Part shown: positions 1-7,842 of the stretch, one piece after another | Numbering within the stretch: position 1 is the stretch's first letter | Layout of the letters: every line of letters starts with the position of its first letter | Assembly: GCA_964610045.1 (NCBI GenBank) | Contig: CAZSUN010000057.1 | Location: 1 to 23,830 of the forward strand | Origin: JACCYX01 sp964610045 | GTDB lineage: Bacteria > Chloroflexota > Chloroflexia > Thermomicrobiales > UBA6265 | DNA length: 23,830 nucleotides | Direction: 5' to 3' | The notes under the pieces: model-generated | Databases searched by the model: none | What the model saw: the letters and a program-made list of their open reading frames with translations, nothing else | What the model was told of the DNA's origin: nothing | Translations under genes and position numbers: made by a program

Positions 1-17
1 CTAAGCCGGTCCGTTGC

Positions 18-479
18 CTACAGCAGCATCGTCATGAAGGCGCTGTTAGGATCGTCCACGTACTTGCCGAACGGACCGCATGGGGCAAACCCGTGCTTGG
101 CGTAGAGCCGGTGGGCAGGTGTGAAGAAGTCCATCGAGCCGGTTTCGAGGCTTACCCGGGTGAATCCTCGCGCCCTGGCCTCGGCGAGGATGTGCCGGAG
201 GAGCGTCGAGGCGATGCCTCGTCCGATGCACTCCGCAACGACCCGCATCGACTTGAGTTCCGCCTCGCCATTCCCAAGATCCTGGAGGGCGCCGCATCCG
301 ACGAGCGTCTCGCCCTCCCAAACCGTCCACATCGTGATGTCTGGACGCCGTAACTGGGCGATGTCGAAGGCGTGTTTGCTCTCCGGTGGCGAGAGCGTGC
401 GCAATTCGGCTGTGTGCGCCTCCAGCAGCGCCGCGATTTCGGGCCCGGTCAGGTCATCAACGACGATGCGCAACGTCAT
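18..479 (-). CDS. GNAT family N-acetyltransferase
   Basis: Predicted GCN5-related acetyltransferase of 153 residues, which would transfer an acetyl group from acetyl-CoA to an amine; the substrate is unknown. The family core is visible: a central strand with VGCGAL, then ELKSMRV, then the acetyl-CoA loop around residues 82-91 (CIGRGIAS, a variant of the Q/RxxGxG/A motif whose first position is not Q or R), and a C-terminal LYAKHGF segment typical of the fold. The ATG lies 3 nt after the stop of the DppF gene, so it is the last cistron of the peptide-transport operon and is probably translationally coupled. No clear Shine-Dalgarno is visible apart from a GAG in the end of the upstream gene. 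By context it may acetylate imported peptides, amino acids or antimetabolites, which is inference. Family assignment is strong, substrate unknown. Confidence 0.88.
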   Translation of the reverse strand: MTLRIVVDDLTGPEIAALLEAHTAELRTLSPPESKHAFDIAQLRRPDITMWTVWEGETLVGCGALQDLGNGEAELKSMRVVAECIGRGIASTLLRHILAEARARGFTRVSLETGSMDFFTPAHRLYAKHGFAPCGPFGKYVDDPNSAFMTMLL

Positions 480-482
480 GGA

Positions 483-1475
483 TTACTCGTACAGGTGGCA
501 GGCGACCTCGGTTGGGCCGCCGCGATGCGAAAGGATGGGCGTTTCGACCTTGCAGCGGTCGAACACGTACGGGCAACGGCTGGCGAACCGGCAACCCGGC
601 TTCAGGTCGATTGGGGTGGGCACTTCGCCGCCGATTTCGAGGGGCTCGCCAACCCGGTCTTCGTCACCAGCCGGAAGCGTGTTCGAGAGCAGGGCCCTTG
701 AGTAGGGGTGCCGTGGGTTGGCGATGATTTCATCGGCATCACCGACTTCCACGAACATGCCGAGGTACATCACCGCGATCCGGTTGGCGATGTAGCGCGC
801 CACGGCGAGGTCGTGCGTGATGAAGACGATCGCCATACCGTCTTCTTCGCGGAGATCGAGGAGTTGGTTGAGGATATCCGCCCGCACCGAGACATCGAGC
901 ATCGAGACCGGTTCGTCTGCGACCAGGAATTCGGGCGACAGGAGCATGGCCCTGACGGTCGCGATCCGCTGCGATTGCCCGCCGGAGAGCTCGTGTGGGT
1001 ATCGAGCAAGGAAGTCATCGACCGGAGTCAGACCAGACCGCTCCATGACCGACGCGATGCGGGCGTCCCGTTCCTTCGGGCTGCCGATATCGTGAATTCT
1101 CAGGGCCTGCATCAGCGAGTCGCCGATGGTGAGACGCGGATCGAACGCCTCGAACGGGTTCTGGAAAATGATCTGGGCCTGGCGCCGGAACGCTTTCAGT
1201 CCGTCGCCTTCCGCGTTTGCGACGTCGCTGCCACCAAACGTGATCGTGCCGCCGGTTGGGTCCTGCAGCTTGACGAGCATGCGACCGATCGTGGATTTGC
1301 CGCAACCGCTCTCGCCGACGAGGGCAAGGATCTCCCCGCGATCGAGCGCGAACGAGACCTCGTCCACGGCGTGGACGGCGTGGGAGGTGCGGGTGATGAC
1401 ATCACCGAGCGACTTCCTGAGCGGGAAGAGGCATTGCAGATGATCGACCTGGAGGAGTGGGGAGGTTTCGGTCAC
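483..1475 (-). CDS. dppF: Peptide ABC transporter ATP-binding protein, DppF/OppF type
   Basis: Cytoplasmic ATPase of a dipeptide/oligopeptide importer, 330 residues, the usual length for the family. Walker A GESGCGKST lies at residues 54-62, the Q-loop at IIFQNP (about 102-107), the signature LSGGQ at 163-167, the Walker B aspartate and catalytic glutamate at 187-188 (ADEP), and the H-loop at ITHDL. The C-terminal oligo_HPY extension has the four-cysteine pattern (CRFASRCPY, DRCKVE, VACHL) that marks Opp/Dpp ATPases. The start is a GTG with AGGA only 2-3 nt upstream, so initiation may be weak. It is separated from dppD by 157 bp that contain a dispersed repeat, the largest gap in an otherwise tight operon. 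It should pair with DppD as a heterodimer. Confidence 0.95.
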   Translation of the reverse strand: MTETSPLLQVDHLQCLFPLRKSLGDVITRTSHAVHAVDEVSFALDRGEILALVGESGCGKSTIGRMLVKLQDPTGGTITFGGSDVANAEGDGLKAFRRQAQIIFQNPFEAFDPRLTIGDSLMQALRIHDIGSPKERDARIASVMERSGLTPVDDFLARYPHELSGGQSQRIATVRAMLLSPEFLVADEPVSMLDVSVRADILNQLLDLREEDGMAIVFITHDLAVARYIANRIAVMYLGMFVEVGDADEIIANPRHPYSRALLSNTLPAGDEDRVGEPLEIGGEVPTPIDLKPGCRFASRCPYVFDRCKVETPILSHRGGPTEVACHLYE

Positions 1476-1550
1476 GTTCCTGTCTCACTCCACGGCGTGC
1501 ATGAATGTTGCCTAAAGTGGCCGGGGCCGTGTTGACTCTGCCGATCGGAA

Positions 1551-1582
1551 CCGATGGACTCCTCGCAAGCTCGGAATGACAA
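1551..1582 (-). repeat. Dispersed intergenic repeat fragment inside the operon
   Basis: Within the 157-bp dppD-dppF gap, the minus strand reads GTCATTCCGAGC followed by TTGCGAGGAGTC. This resembles the short repeat (GTCATTCCGAGCGNAGCGAGGAATC type) scattered between genes in many bacterial genomes. Translated, it gives the familiar spurious peptides CHSE or SFRACEES. A flanking 7-bp inverted pair, TTGACTC at 1532-1538 and GAGTCAA at 1599-1605, encloses it. The resemblance is recognised from memory; copy number cannot be counted here. Confidence 0.5.
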
Positions 1583-1632
1583 CGGACTTGAATTGGGCGA
1601 GTCAAGATCGGCAAGGCTGCGGAAGCAGTACA

Positions 1633-2622
1633 TCACGCCACGACCTCCGTGCGCAGGTCGAATTCCGTGCAGCGCACCTGGTGTCCCGGTGCAACTTCGA
1701 CGAGTGGCGGTGTTTCGGTCATGCACGATGGTGTCGCGTGCGGGCAGCGCGGTGCAAACCGGCAGCCGGCAGGTGGGTTGGCGAGGTCGGGGAGCGAACC
1801 GGGAATCCCGGCCAGGCGCTTTTTCTCGCCGCCGAGCCTGGGGACGGATGCGATCAACGCCTGCGAGTACGGATGCTGCGGCCGCGCGAAGAACTCCGTG
1901 CGGGGGGCGATTTCCATGACCTGGCCGGCGTAGAGCACCACGACAGTGTCGGTGACGGCATTGATGACGCCGACATCGTGCGAAATCACGATCGTGGTCA
2001 GGTCGAACTCGGCCTTGAGGCGCTGGATTTCCTTCAGGATTTGCGCCTGGGTGATGACGTCGAGGGCGGTGGTCGCTTCGTCGAAAATGACGAACGGCGG
2101 ATTGCAGAGCAGCCCGAGCGCGATCATCGTCCGTTGCATCATGCCACCCGAGAGCTCGAACGGGTATGACTTCAGCACCCGGTCCGGGAGCCGGACAGCC
2201 GCCAGGACTTGTTCGATGCGTTCATTGGTGGCGGAGTCGGAAAGGTGCGGTTCGTGCAGGTCAAGGACATCCGACATCTGCTTGCCGATCCTGTGGACCG
2301 GGCTCAGGGCCGAGAGCGACTTCTGGAACACCATCGACATCATGCGCCAGCGCCATTGCCGGTTGAGCGCCCGCTCGTCGAGGGAGAGGAGATTCGTGCC
2401 CTCGAACAGGATCTGTCCGGTGATGCGGGCATTGGGCGGCAACAACCGCATCATGCCCAGGGCGATCGTGGATTTCCCGGATCCGCTCTCGCCGACGAGA
2501 CCGACGCTTGCCCCACGCGGAATGTCGATCGAGGCATCCTCGACCGCCGAGACGGACCCACGGTCGGTGCGGTAGGAGATGGAGAGATTGCGTATCGAAA
2601 TCAGGGGTGCGGGGATCGTCAC
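1633..2622 (-). CDS. dppD: Peptide ABC transporter ATP-binding protein, DppD/OppD type
   Basis: Second ATPase subunit of the peptide importer, 329 residues. Walker A GESGSGKST is near residues 44-52, the Q-loop is VFQKS, the signature is LSGGMMQR, Walker B is VIFDEATTALD with the catalytic Glu present, and the H-loop is ISHDV. The C-terminal cysteine cluster (CRFAPRCPH, PSCMTE, VRCTEF) places it in the Opp/Dpp subfamily. The start is a GTG whose first bases overlap the TGA of dppC by 4 nt (GTGA at 2619-2622), a sign of translational coupling. The order B-C-D-F matches the classical dpp operon. Confidence 0.95.
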   Translation of the reverse strand: MTIPAPLISIRNLSISYRTDRGSVSAVEDASIDIPRGASVGLVGESGSGKSTIALGMMRLLPPNARITGQILFEGTNLLSLDERALNRQWRWRMMSMVFQKSLSALSPVHRIGKQMSDVLDLHEPHLSDSATNERIEQVLAAVRLPDRVLKSYPFELSGGMMQRTMIALGLLCNPPFVIFDEATTALDVITQAQILKEIQRLKAEFDLTTIVISHDVGVINAVTDTVVVLYAGQVMEIAPRTEFFARPQHPYSQALIASVPRLGGEKKRLAGIPGSLPDLANPPAGCRFAPRCPHATPSCMTETPPLVEVAPGHQVRCTEFDLRTEVVA

Positions 2623-3524
2623 GCGCGCACCTTCCGGGTTCGTGGGCTGAGCACGTAGGAGATCCCATCACCGACGAGATAGAAGCCGAGGACCGTGACC
2701 ATGATCGCGACACCGGGCAGGACGGACGCCCACCAGGCGACCGTGATCGAGGTACGGCCGTCGAAGATCATCCGGCCCCAGGTCGCCTTGTTCGGGTCGC
2801 CAAGCCCGATGAACGAGAGACCGGCTTCGATCAGGATCGCCCCGGCGATGTCGAGTGAGGCGTTGGCGATCAGCGGCTGGATGCCGTTCGGGACGACATG
2901 GCGAGTCAGGATGCGCGGGCTGGATTCGCCGAGCGCCCGCAGGGCCTGGACGAACGTGCGGTCGCGAAGGGAAATGGCCTGCGCGCGCATCAGCCGGGCA
3001 CTTGTCGGCCAGGCGGTCAGCCCGATCACGATCGTGACGTACAGGATGCTGCTGCCGACGGTTGCGACGATGATGATGATCAGGAAAAACGCCGGGATGA
3101 TCAGGAACATGTCGGTCAGCCGGCTCAACAGGATGTCGGACCAACCACCGTAGTAGCCGGCAATGCTGCCGACCAGGACCCCGACCACCAGCGAGATCAT
3201 TGCCGCGACCAGCCCGATGGTGAGCGAGACGCGCGCCCCGTAGACCAACTGCGCGAGCATGCTGCGCCCTAGGTGGTCGGTTCCGAGGATGTAGCCGTCG
3301 GTGCCGGGCGGCGCGAGACGCGGACCACCCAGCGCGAATGGTCCATCCGGGGCGATCAATGGCGCGAAAATGGCGCAAAGGGCAACCAGGATGAGGATGG
3401 AGAGACCAATCGGGCCCATCCGGCTCTGGACGAAGGGCCGCCAGAATGCCTTGATGCGCGAACCCCGGCGAGGCGGGGTAACCACGGAAACGACGCCTTC
3501 ATTGGCCAGTATCGTCTGGTCCAT
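2619..3524 (-). CDS. dppC: Peptide ABC transporter permease, DppC type
   Basis: Inner-membrane permease of 301 residues. An N-terminal cytoplasmic arm with a basic stretch is followed by the first membrane helix (GLSILILVALCAIFAPLIA, about residues 39-57), the conserved LGTDHLGRS motif of DppC/OppC proteins, and several further helices. The EAA loop (QALRALGESSPRILTRHVVPN), which contacts the ATPases, follows. The GLGDP and WG.MI segments near the C-terminus are also typical. The gene lies 1 nt after dppB and overlaps dppD by 4 nt. No strong ribosome-binding site is seen, in keeping with coupling to dppB. Confidence 0.94.
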   Translation of the reverse strand: MDQTILANEGVVSVVTPPRRGSRIKAFWRPFVQSRMGPIGLSILILVALCAIFAPLIAPDGPFALGGPRLAPPGTDGYILGTDHLGRSMLAQLVYGARVSLTIGLVAAMISLVVGVLVGSIAGYYGGWSDILLSRLTDMFLIIPAFFLIIIIVATVGSSILYVTIVIGLTAWPTSARLMRAQAISLRDRTFVQALRALGESSPRILTRHVVPNGIQPLIANASLDIAGAILIEAGLSFIGLGDPNKATWGRMIFDGRTSITVAWWASVLPGVAIMVTVLGFYLVGDGISYVLSPRTRKVRA

Positions 3525-3525
3525 A

Positions 3526-4491
3526 TCAACGCAACCTGATTCGCGGGTCGAGGAATGCGTACAGGATGTCGGTGAGGAGTACCGCTACGGAGACCGCGAT
3601 TGCCAGGATCAGGTAGATCCCGAGCAGGAGCGGATAGTCGCGCCGGAATACTGCATCGAGGGTCAACCGGCCGACTCCCGGCCAGGCAAAGACGATTTCA
3701 ACCAGTGCGGCGCCGGTGAACACGAACCCCAACCCGAGTCCGAATACCGTGACGGTTGGCAATAGCGCGTTCCGTAACGCGTAACGGCGGAACACTCTGG
3801 TTTCCGGCATTCCGGTGGCCTTGAGTGTAGTGACATAATCCTCGCGCTGCTGCTGCATGACGCTGGCGCGGGTGATGCGGAAGAAAATGGGAACTTGCAC
3901 GAGCGCGAGCGTCGCGACCGGCAGCACCATGTGTTCGATGACGTCAAGAACGCCCCGCCAACCGGTGTAGTCGGCGCGGACGTTTCGCATGCCCGATGTT
4001 GGCAGCCATCCCAGCTTCGACGAGAACACCACGATCATGATCAACCCAAGCCAGAAGGACGGGAGCGCAAACAGGGCGTAATTCCCAAACGACAACGCGC
4101 TGTCGAGCGTGCCTCCGGAACGTTGCGCGGCGATCACCCCGAGTAACGTCCCGATGATGACGGCGAGGATGGAACTGGTGACGGTCAACAGCAGGGTCGC
4201 CGGCATTCGTTCCATGATCAGGTCGAATACCGGCTGCTTGAAGGCGAGCGATTCGCCCAGGTTCCCCTGCGCAATCTCTTTCATGTAGTTCCAGAATTGG
4301 ACAGGCAATGGCTCGTCCAGTCCCAGGCGTTCGCTGATTGCCTCGATCTGCTCCTCGGTCGGGTTGTCCTTGCCGGCCATCACCCGCGCCGGATCACCCG
4401 GCGCGGCGTGAAGCAACATGAAGTTGATGACGATCGACAGGAAGATCGTTGGGATGATTGAGGCGAGTTGCCGAAGAATGTACCGTCCCAT
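3526..4491 (-). CDS. dppB: Peptide ABC transporter permease, DppB type
   Basis: Inner-membrane permease of 321 residues that pairs with DppC. It begins MGRYILRQLASIIPTIF, the typical DppB/OppB start with the first helix directly at the N-terminus. The periplasmic domain contains DPARVMAGKDNPTEEQ and the LGLDEPLPVQFW segment found across the family. Five later hydrophobic helices and the EAA loop (TLKATGMPETRVFRRYALRN) follow, and the C-terminal DPRIRLR is characteristic. It follows the solute-binding protein gene by 9 nt and precedes dppC by 1 nt. Confidence 0.94.
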   Translation of the reverse strand: MGRYILRQLASIIPTIFLSIVINFMLLHAAPGDPARVMAGKDNPTEEQIEAISERLGLDEPLPVQFWNYMKEIAQGNLGESLAFKQPVFDLIMERMPATLLLTVTSSILAVIIGTLLGVIAAQRSGGTLDSALSFGNYALFALPSFWLGLIMIVVFSSKLGWLPTSGMRNVRADYTGWRGVLDVIEHMVLPVATLALVQVPIFFRITRASVMQQQREDYVTTLKATGMPETRVFRRYALRNALLPTVTVFGLGLGFVFTGAALVEIVFAWPGVGRLTLDAVFRRDYPLLLGIYLILAIAVSVAVLLTDILYAFLDPRIRLR

Positions 4492-4500
4492 CGAGCCGGA

Positions 4501-6132
4501 TTACTCGACGACCTGGGTAAGGGTGAAGCGGTTCATGCCGACCTGGGCCGACACCGGATCGTTGGCGTCGTTCCAGATTCCGGTAAGCCGCGACGTGTAG
4601 GCGGTGTAGTACGTCAGCAGCACCAGCGGCATGCCGGGCACGTCCTCGGCCAGGATCGCCTGTGCTTCGAAGTAGAGCGGCGCGCGCTCTTCCTGCGTTG
4701 CCGCGGCGTCACCCTGGGCCAACAGGTCGTCGAACTCGGGGTTCGAGTACGCCCAGTGGTTGAGGTTGGCGCCTGTTCCCCAGCGGAGTGCGAGGTTGGC
4801 CGGGTCTGGACCCTGGAAGCCACCAAGCATGCCGAGATCGAAGTCGCCCGATGCCATCTGCTCGTCCCAGGCGGCGAATTCGAGCAGGACGATCTCCAGT
4901 TCGACCCCGATGGCGGCGAACTGCTCCTTGAGCACGGTCGCGGTGTCGGCAATTTCCGGCCAACCGGTGAAGGTGTAGATGTTGATCTTGAACCTTGTGT
5001 CACCGTCAAGCGGGAAGCCTGCAGTGTCGAGCAGGGCATTCGCGCCGTCGATGTCGAATGCTGGCGCCGTGGCATCCGGATTGCTGGCCCATTCGATGAC
5101 GCTCGGGTAGTACCGGTCTTCGGCCGTGCCGTAGCCGCCGGCCGCGGTCGCAACGATCTGTTCGCGGTCGATCGCCATGCCGATCGCCTTGCGCACATCG
5201 AGGTTGTCGAGCGGGGGGTGGGCCTGGTTGAAGCCGAAGTAGATCGGGCTTGGATAGACCTTGGGCGCGACCGTGAAATCCGGGTTCGCTTCCATGTCGG
5301 GTACCCGGGTGTTTGGAATGCCCTCGACGAAATCCATTTCGCCGTTGACCAGGGATTCGACCTGGGTGTTCGGGTCTGGCTGGATCGAGTAGATCAATCG
5401 CTCGAGGTACGGACCTTCGCTGAAGAACGCGGTGTTCGCCTCCAGTTGGACCGAGGCGCCCGGCTCGTAGGAAACAAACTTGAACGGTCCGGAACCCACC
5501 GGGCTCTGGTTCGCCTCGTTGGTTGTCCAGTCGGTGCCTTCGTAGATGTGGGCCGGCAGGATGAAGACGCCGTACCAGGAGAGGAACCCGATGATCGACG
5601 CGGATGGCTGTGCGAGGTTGACCACGGCCGTGTGATCGTCCGCGACATCCACCGAGGAGATGGCCCCAATCAGGCCGGATGCCGTCGAGGCGGGGTCCCC
5701 AACGATTTGCTCGAGCGTGTACTTGACGTCGGCGGCGGTCACCGGGGTGCCGTCATGCCAGGTCGCGAGTGGATTCAGTGTGAACGTGATCGTCAGGCCG
5801 TCCTCGGAAATCTCGTAGCCGGTGGCGAGGTCCGGGATCACGTTGTAGCTGTTGTCGAGCATCAGCAACGAGTTGTAGAGGTTGCAGGCGATAGGCCAGA
5901 GGTAGTCGTCTGCCTGGAAGTTCGGCTGGAACGACTGCGGCTCGCCGGTGAGGGCGACGATCGCCTCGCCGCTGAGCGTCTTCGCCGGAATCTCGGCGGC
6001 CGGCGTCTGGGCAGACATGACGCTCGGGAACGTCATGCCGCCGATCATGGCGGCGGTGAGCCCGGCGCTGCCCTTGAGCATCGAGCGGCGGCTGAGTGGC
6101 AGGCGAGGCATGAGCGCGGAATCGCTGGTCAT
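4501..6132 (-). CDS. Family 5 peptide-binding protein with Tat signal
   Basis: Extracellular solute-binding protein of the DppA/OppA family, 543 residues with the chosen start. The ATG at 6132 is preceded by AGAGAGGA at good spacing; the reading frame is open upstream but that part has no protein character. The signal peptide carries twin arginines at 15-16 (SRRSMLKG) before a hydrophobic stretch, and a likely cleavage site after VMSA near residue 41. No lipobox cysteine is visible, so anchoring is unclear. Family features are LATGYEISEDGLTITFTL, the WHDGTPVTAADV block, and VRKAIGMAIDRE. It should capture peptides outside the membrane and deliver them to DppBC. Ligand specificity cannot be read from sequence; nickel or sugar binding by this family remains possible. 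Confidence 0.92.
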   Translation of the reverse strand: MTSDSALMPRLPLSRRSMLKGSAGLTAAMIGGMTFPSVMSAQTPAAEIPAKTLSGEAIVALTGEPQSFQPNFQADDYLWPIACNLYNSLLMLDNSYNVIPDLATGYEISEDGLTITFTLNPLATWHDGTPVTAADVKYTLEQIVGDPASTASGLIGAISSVDVADDHTAVVNLAQPSASIIGFLSWYGVFILPAHIYEGTDWTTNEANQSPVGSGPFKFVSYEPGASVQLEANTAFFSEGPYLERLIYSIQPDPNTQVESLVNGEMDFVEGIPNTRVPDMEANPDFTVAPKVYPSPIYFGFNQAHPPLDNLDVRKAIGMAIDREQIVATAAGGYGTAEDRYYPSVIEWASNPDATAPAFDIDGANALLDTAGFPLDGDTRFKINIYTFTGWPEIADTATVLKEQFAAIGVELEIVLLEFAAWDEQMASGDFDLGMLGGFQGPDPANLALRWGTGANLNHWAYSNPEFDDLLAQGDAAATQEERAPLYFEAQAILAEDVPGMPLVLLTYYTAYTSRLTGIWNDANDPVSAQVGMNRFTLTQVVE

Positions 6133-6187
6133 GTGGTGATCCTCTCTTGAGATACGACCGAAACCAATATGCGACGACGGAAATCCC

Positions 6188-6202
6188 GGCGGCTTCGCCG
6201 CC
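6188..6202 (-). other. Small GC hairpin between peptidase and binding-protein genes
   Basis: GGCGGC and GCCGCC with a 3-nt loop form a short perfect stem in the 94-bp gap after the M14 gene. No T-run follows on the minus strand, so it is not a good terminator. It could protect or tune the abundant binding-protein mRNA, as intercistronic hairpins do upstream of binding-protein genes in other importers; this is inference. Confidence 0.35.
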
Positions 6203-6226
6203 AGCCGGCATGATAGGGGAAACGGG

Positions 6227-7594
6227 TTACGCCCGTGCAGGTGCCTGCGTCGCGAGGTGCTCTGCTGTTGCCAGCACAGCCCCCAATTGCACGGCCACCA
6301 GCTTACGAATCGGCACAACCCGCATCTGCAGGTTGCCCTCCAGATCGGATGCCCATTCCTCGAATGTTGTCTTCGCCTCCTTCAGGTGCTGACGGATCGA
6401 TGGGGTCCCGTTGCCGACTGCCACCTCACCTTCGAGCATGCGGACGAGCATGCCAAGGGAGAGCAACCGGAAGAAGCGAGATTCGACATCGTTGCTGAAC
6501 AGTTCCGCGACGGTGGCCGGACGATCGGTTGAGGGATCGTTCGTCGCCCAGTTGCGTTCGGCTTCACGGCCTTCCTCGCCCATTTTCATGAATGAGGTGA
6601 TAGCCTGCTCGAACGCGGATTTCGTGCGGAGTTGGGATTTGATAGCCTGCAGGTGCCCGTTGGTGACGGTGTACCCCTCTTCCGAGACATCGAGCCCGCG
6701 CAGGATCGCCTCGCGACGGTTGGTGCTGGTCACGGTCTGGTCGTTGACGCGTGGATCGTCGTAGTAGGCCATTTCGATGATGAGGGTGACGGTGCCATGT
6801 TTCGCGGCATACTCGGCGCTCGAGCCACCGTGCGAGAACGACGACATGTCGGCGCCATTGGCTTCCATGTACTCGTAGGCCTCGCTGACGTCGATCATGC
6901 CGAAGATGGCCGGGGCGTATTCGGGAGCGTAGGGCACCTCGGGTTCACCGAGACGCAGGGGCAGGTCTTCCCAGCCCGGGAGCTCGTGGAAAATCGGGTA
7001 CAGACCCGGCTCGTCGCGGGAGATGTAGTAGTAGACGCCGCCGAACCCGGCATTGTGGAGCGATCCCATCAGCACCGGTTGCAGACGGTCGATCACCCGC
7101 ATCAGCATCTCGGATTCCGGCAGCGAGCGGTCGAAGTAGTTCGTTTTGTAGAAATTCGGGAAGGTCCACTCGACCTGCTGTTCGGCAGCCGGCCGGTAGA
7201 AGTTGCGCGCATAGTTGGTGATGGTGAAGGGACCGTCGAACCAGCCCTCGTTCAGCCGGGTGCCGTCGGGATCGACGCAGGGAATCAGGTTCCAGGTGTA
7301 CCCGAGCCCATCGCGCAGTGTGGCGTCGTTGCAGAGCATCCGGGCCATGTGGTGGACGAGCATCGCCCCAATGGGTTCGTTCGGGTGCGGACAGGCGAAG
7401 AGCAGGATGTTCTTCTCGCCAGTGCCGATCGAGAGCATCTGGATCGGCTCACCAAGCGATGACGACCCGACGCGCTCGAGGGTGGTGATTTCCGGGTACT
7501 CGGCCGCAAGGCGTGTGAAGTCCTCGTTCAACTCATCGACCGTCAGGAACCGGTCCATCTCCGGCAACGACGACATGTAACCGCGAATGTCCAC
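6227..7594 (-). CDS. M14 family zinc carboxypeptidase, cytoplasmic
   Basis: Metallocarboxypeptidase of 455 residues. The chosen start is the GTG at 7594, preceded by AGAGGA with 6-nt spacing; an in-frame ATG six codons later is the alternative. All family M14 active-site elements are visible: zinc ligands H70 and E73 (HPNEP), the third ligand H180 (GSLHNAG), a substrate-binding region with RNFYRP near 130-135, and the general base E274 (LIIEMAYYDDP). About 180 residues follow the catalytic glutamate, probably a helical C-terminal domain. There is no signal peptide, so the enzyme should act inside the cell on peptides brought in by the neighbouring transporter. It is the first gene of the operon, 94 bp before the binding-protein gene. 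Preference for a particular C-terminal residue, or for gamma-D-glutamyl-type cell-wall peptides, cannot be settled here. Confidence 0.9.
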   Translation of the reverse strand: MDIRGYMSSLPEMDRFLTVDELNEDFTRLAAEYPEITTLERVGSSSLGEPIQMLSIGTGEKNILLFACPHPNEPIGAMLVHHMARMLCNDATLRDGLGYTWNLIPCVDPDGTRLNEGWFDGPFTITNYARNFYRPAAEQQVEWTFPNFYKTNYFDRSLPESEMLMRVIDRLQPVLMGSLHNAGFGGVYYYISRDEPGLYPIFHELPGWEDLPLRLGEPEVPYAPEYAPAIFGMIDVSEAYEYMEANGADMSSFSHGGSSAEYAAKHGTVTLIIEMAYYDDPRVNDQTVTSTNRREAILRGLDVSEEGYTVTNGHLQAIKSQLRTKSAFEQAITSFMKMGEEGREAERNWATNDPSTDRPATVAELFSNDVESRFFRLLSLGMLVRMLEGEVAVGNGTPSIRQHLKEAKTTFEEWASDLEGNLQMRVVPIRKLVAVQLGAVLATAEHLATQAPARA

Positions 7595-7676
7595 GGGGAA
7601 TCCTCTTTTGCGAGCGTCGGGTGCGGACACGATGCCGGGCACCGGTACAGCCATCCGGGTGCCTGAGGCTGGTGTG

Positions 7677-7710
7677 AGCATACCACCATTGCGAGTCCAG
7701 GCAAGACTCG
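7677..7710 (-). promoter_or_regulatory. Putative promoter of the peptide operon with operator dyad
   Basis: On the minus strand there is TTGCCT (7699-7704), a 16-bp spacer, and TATGCT (7677-7682) preceded by TGG, an extended -10. A dyad, CGAGTC (7692-7697) and GACTCG (7705-7710), flanks the -35 almost exactly. A second weaker dyad, GAATC and GATTC, lies at 7712-7729. The position suits repression by the adjacent GntR protein. Both promoter and operator are inferred by eye. Confidence 0.45.
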
Positions 7711-7742
7711 TGAATCTTCCCGGTGATTCTGACATGTTACGA

Positions 7743-7771
7743 ATGCCAGAAAACGAGCATCGTGATATGTT
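7743..7771 (+). promoter_or_regulatory. Putative promoter of the GntR regulator
   Basis: ATGCCA (7743-7748), a 17-bp spacer and TATGTT (7766-7771) with an upstream TGA give an extended -10 promoter. GACATGTTAC at 7731 and GATATGTTAG at 7764 are near-identical direct repeats 33 bp apart, about three helical turns, and may be regulator contacts. A modest match to consensus. Confidence 0.35.
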
Positions 7772-7842
7772 AGTCGCGACCAGTGAGCGCGGGGCGCAGG
7801 TGGGCGTGAGGCGATGCCTGGATCGGAGAGTGAAGGACGCGG

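Noticed and set aside
4468..6150. A 560-codon open frame on the plus strand opposite the solute-binding protein gene
   Set aside because: It is antisense to a gene with clear family motifs and a Tat signal, and has no recognisable domains. Long antisense frames are common in GC-rich DNA.
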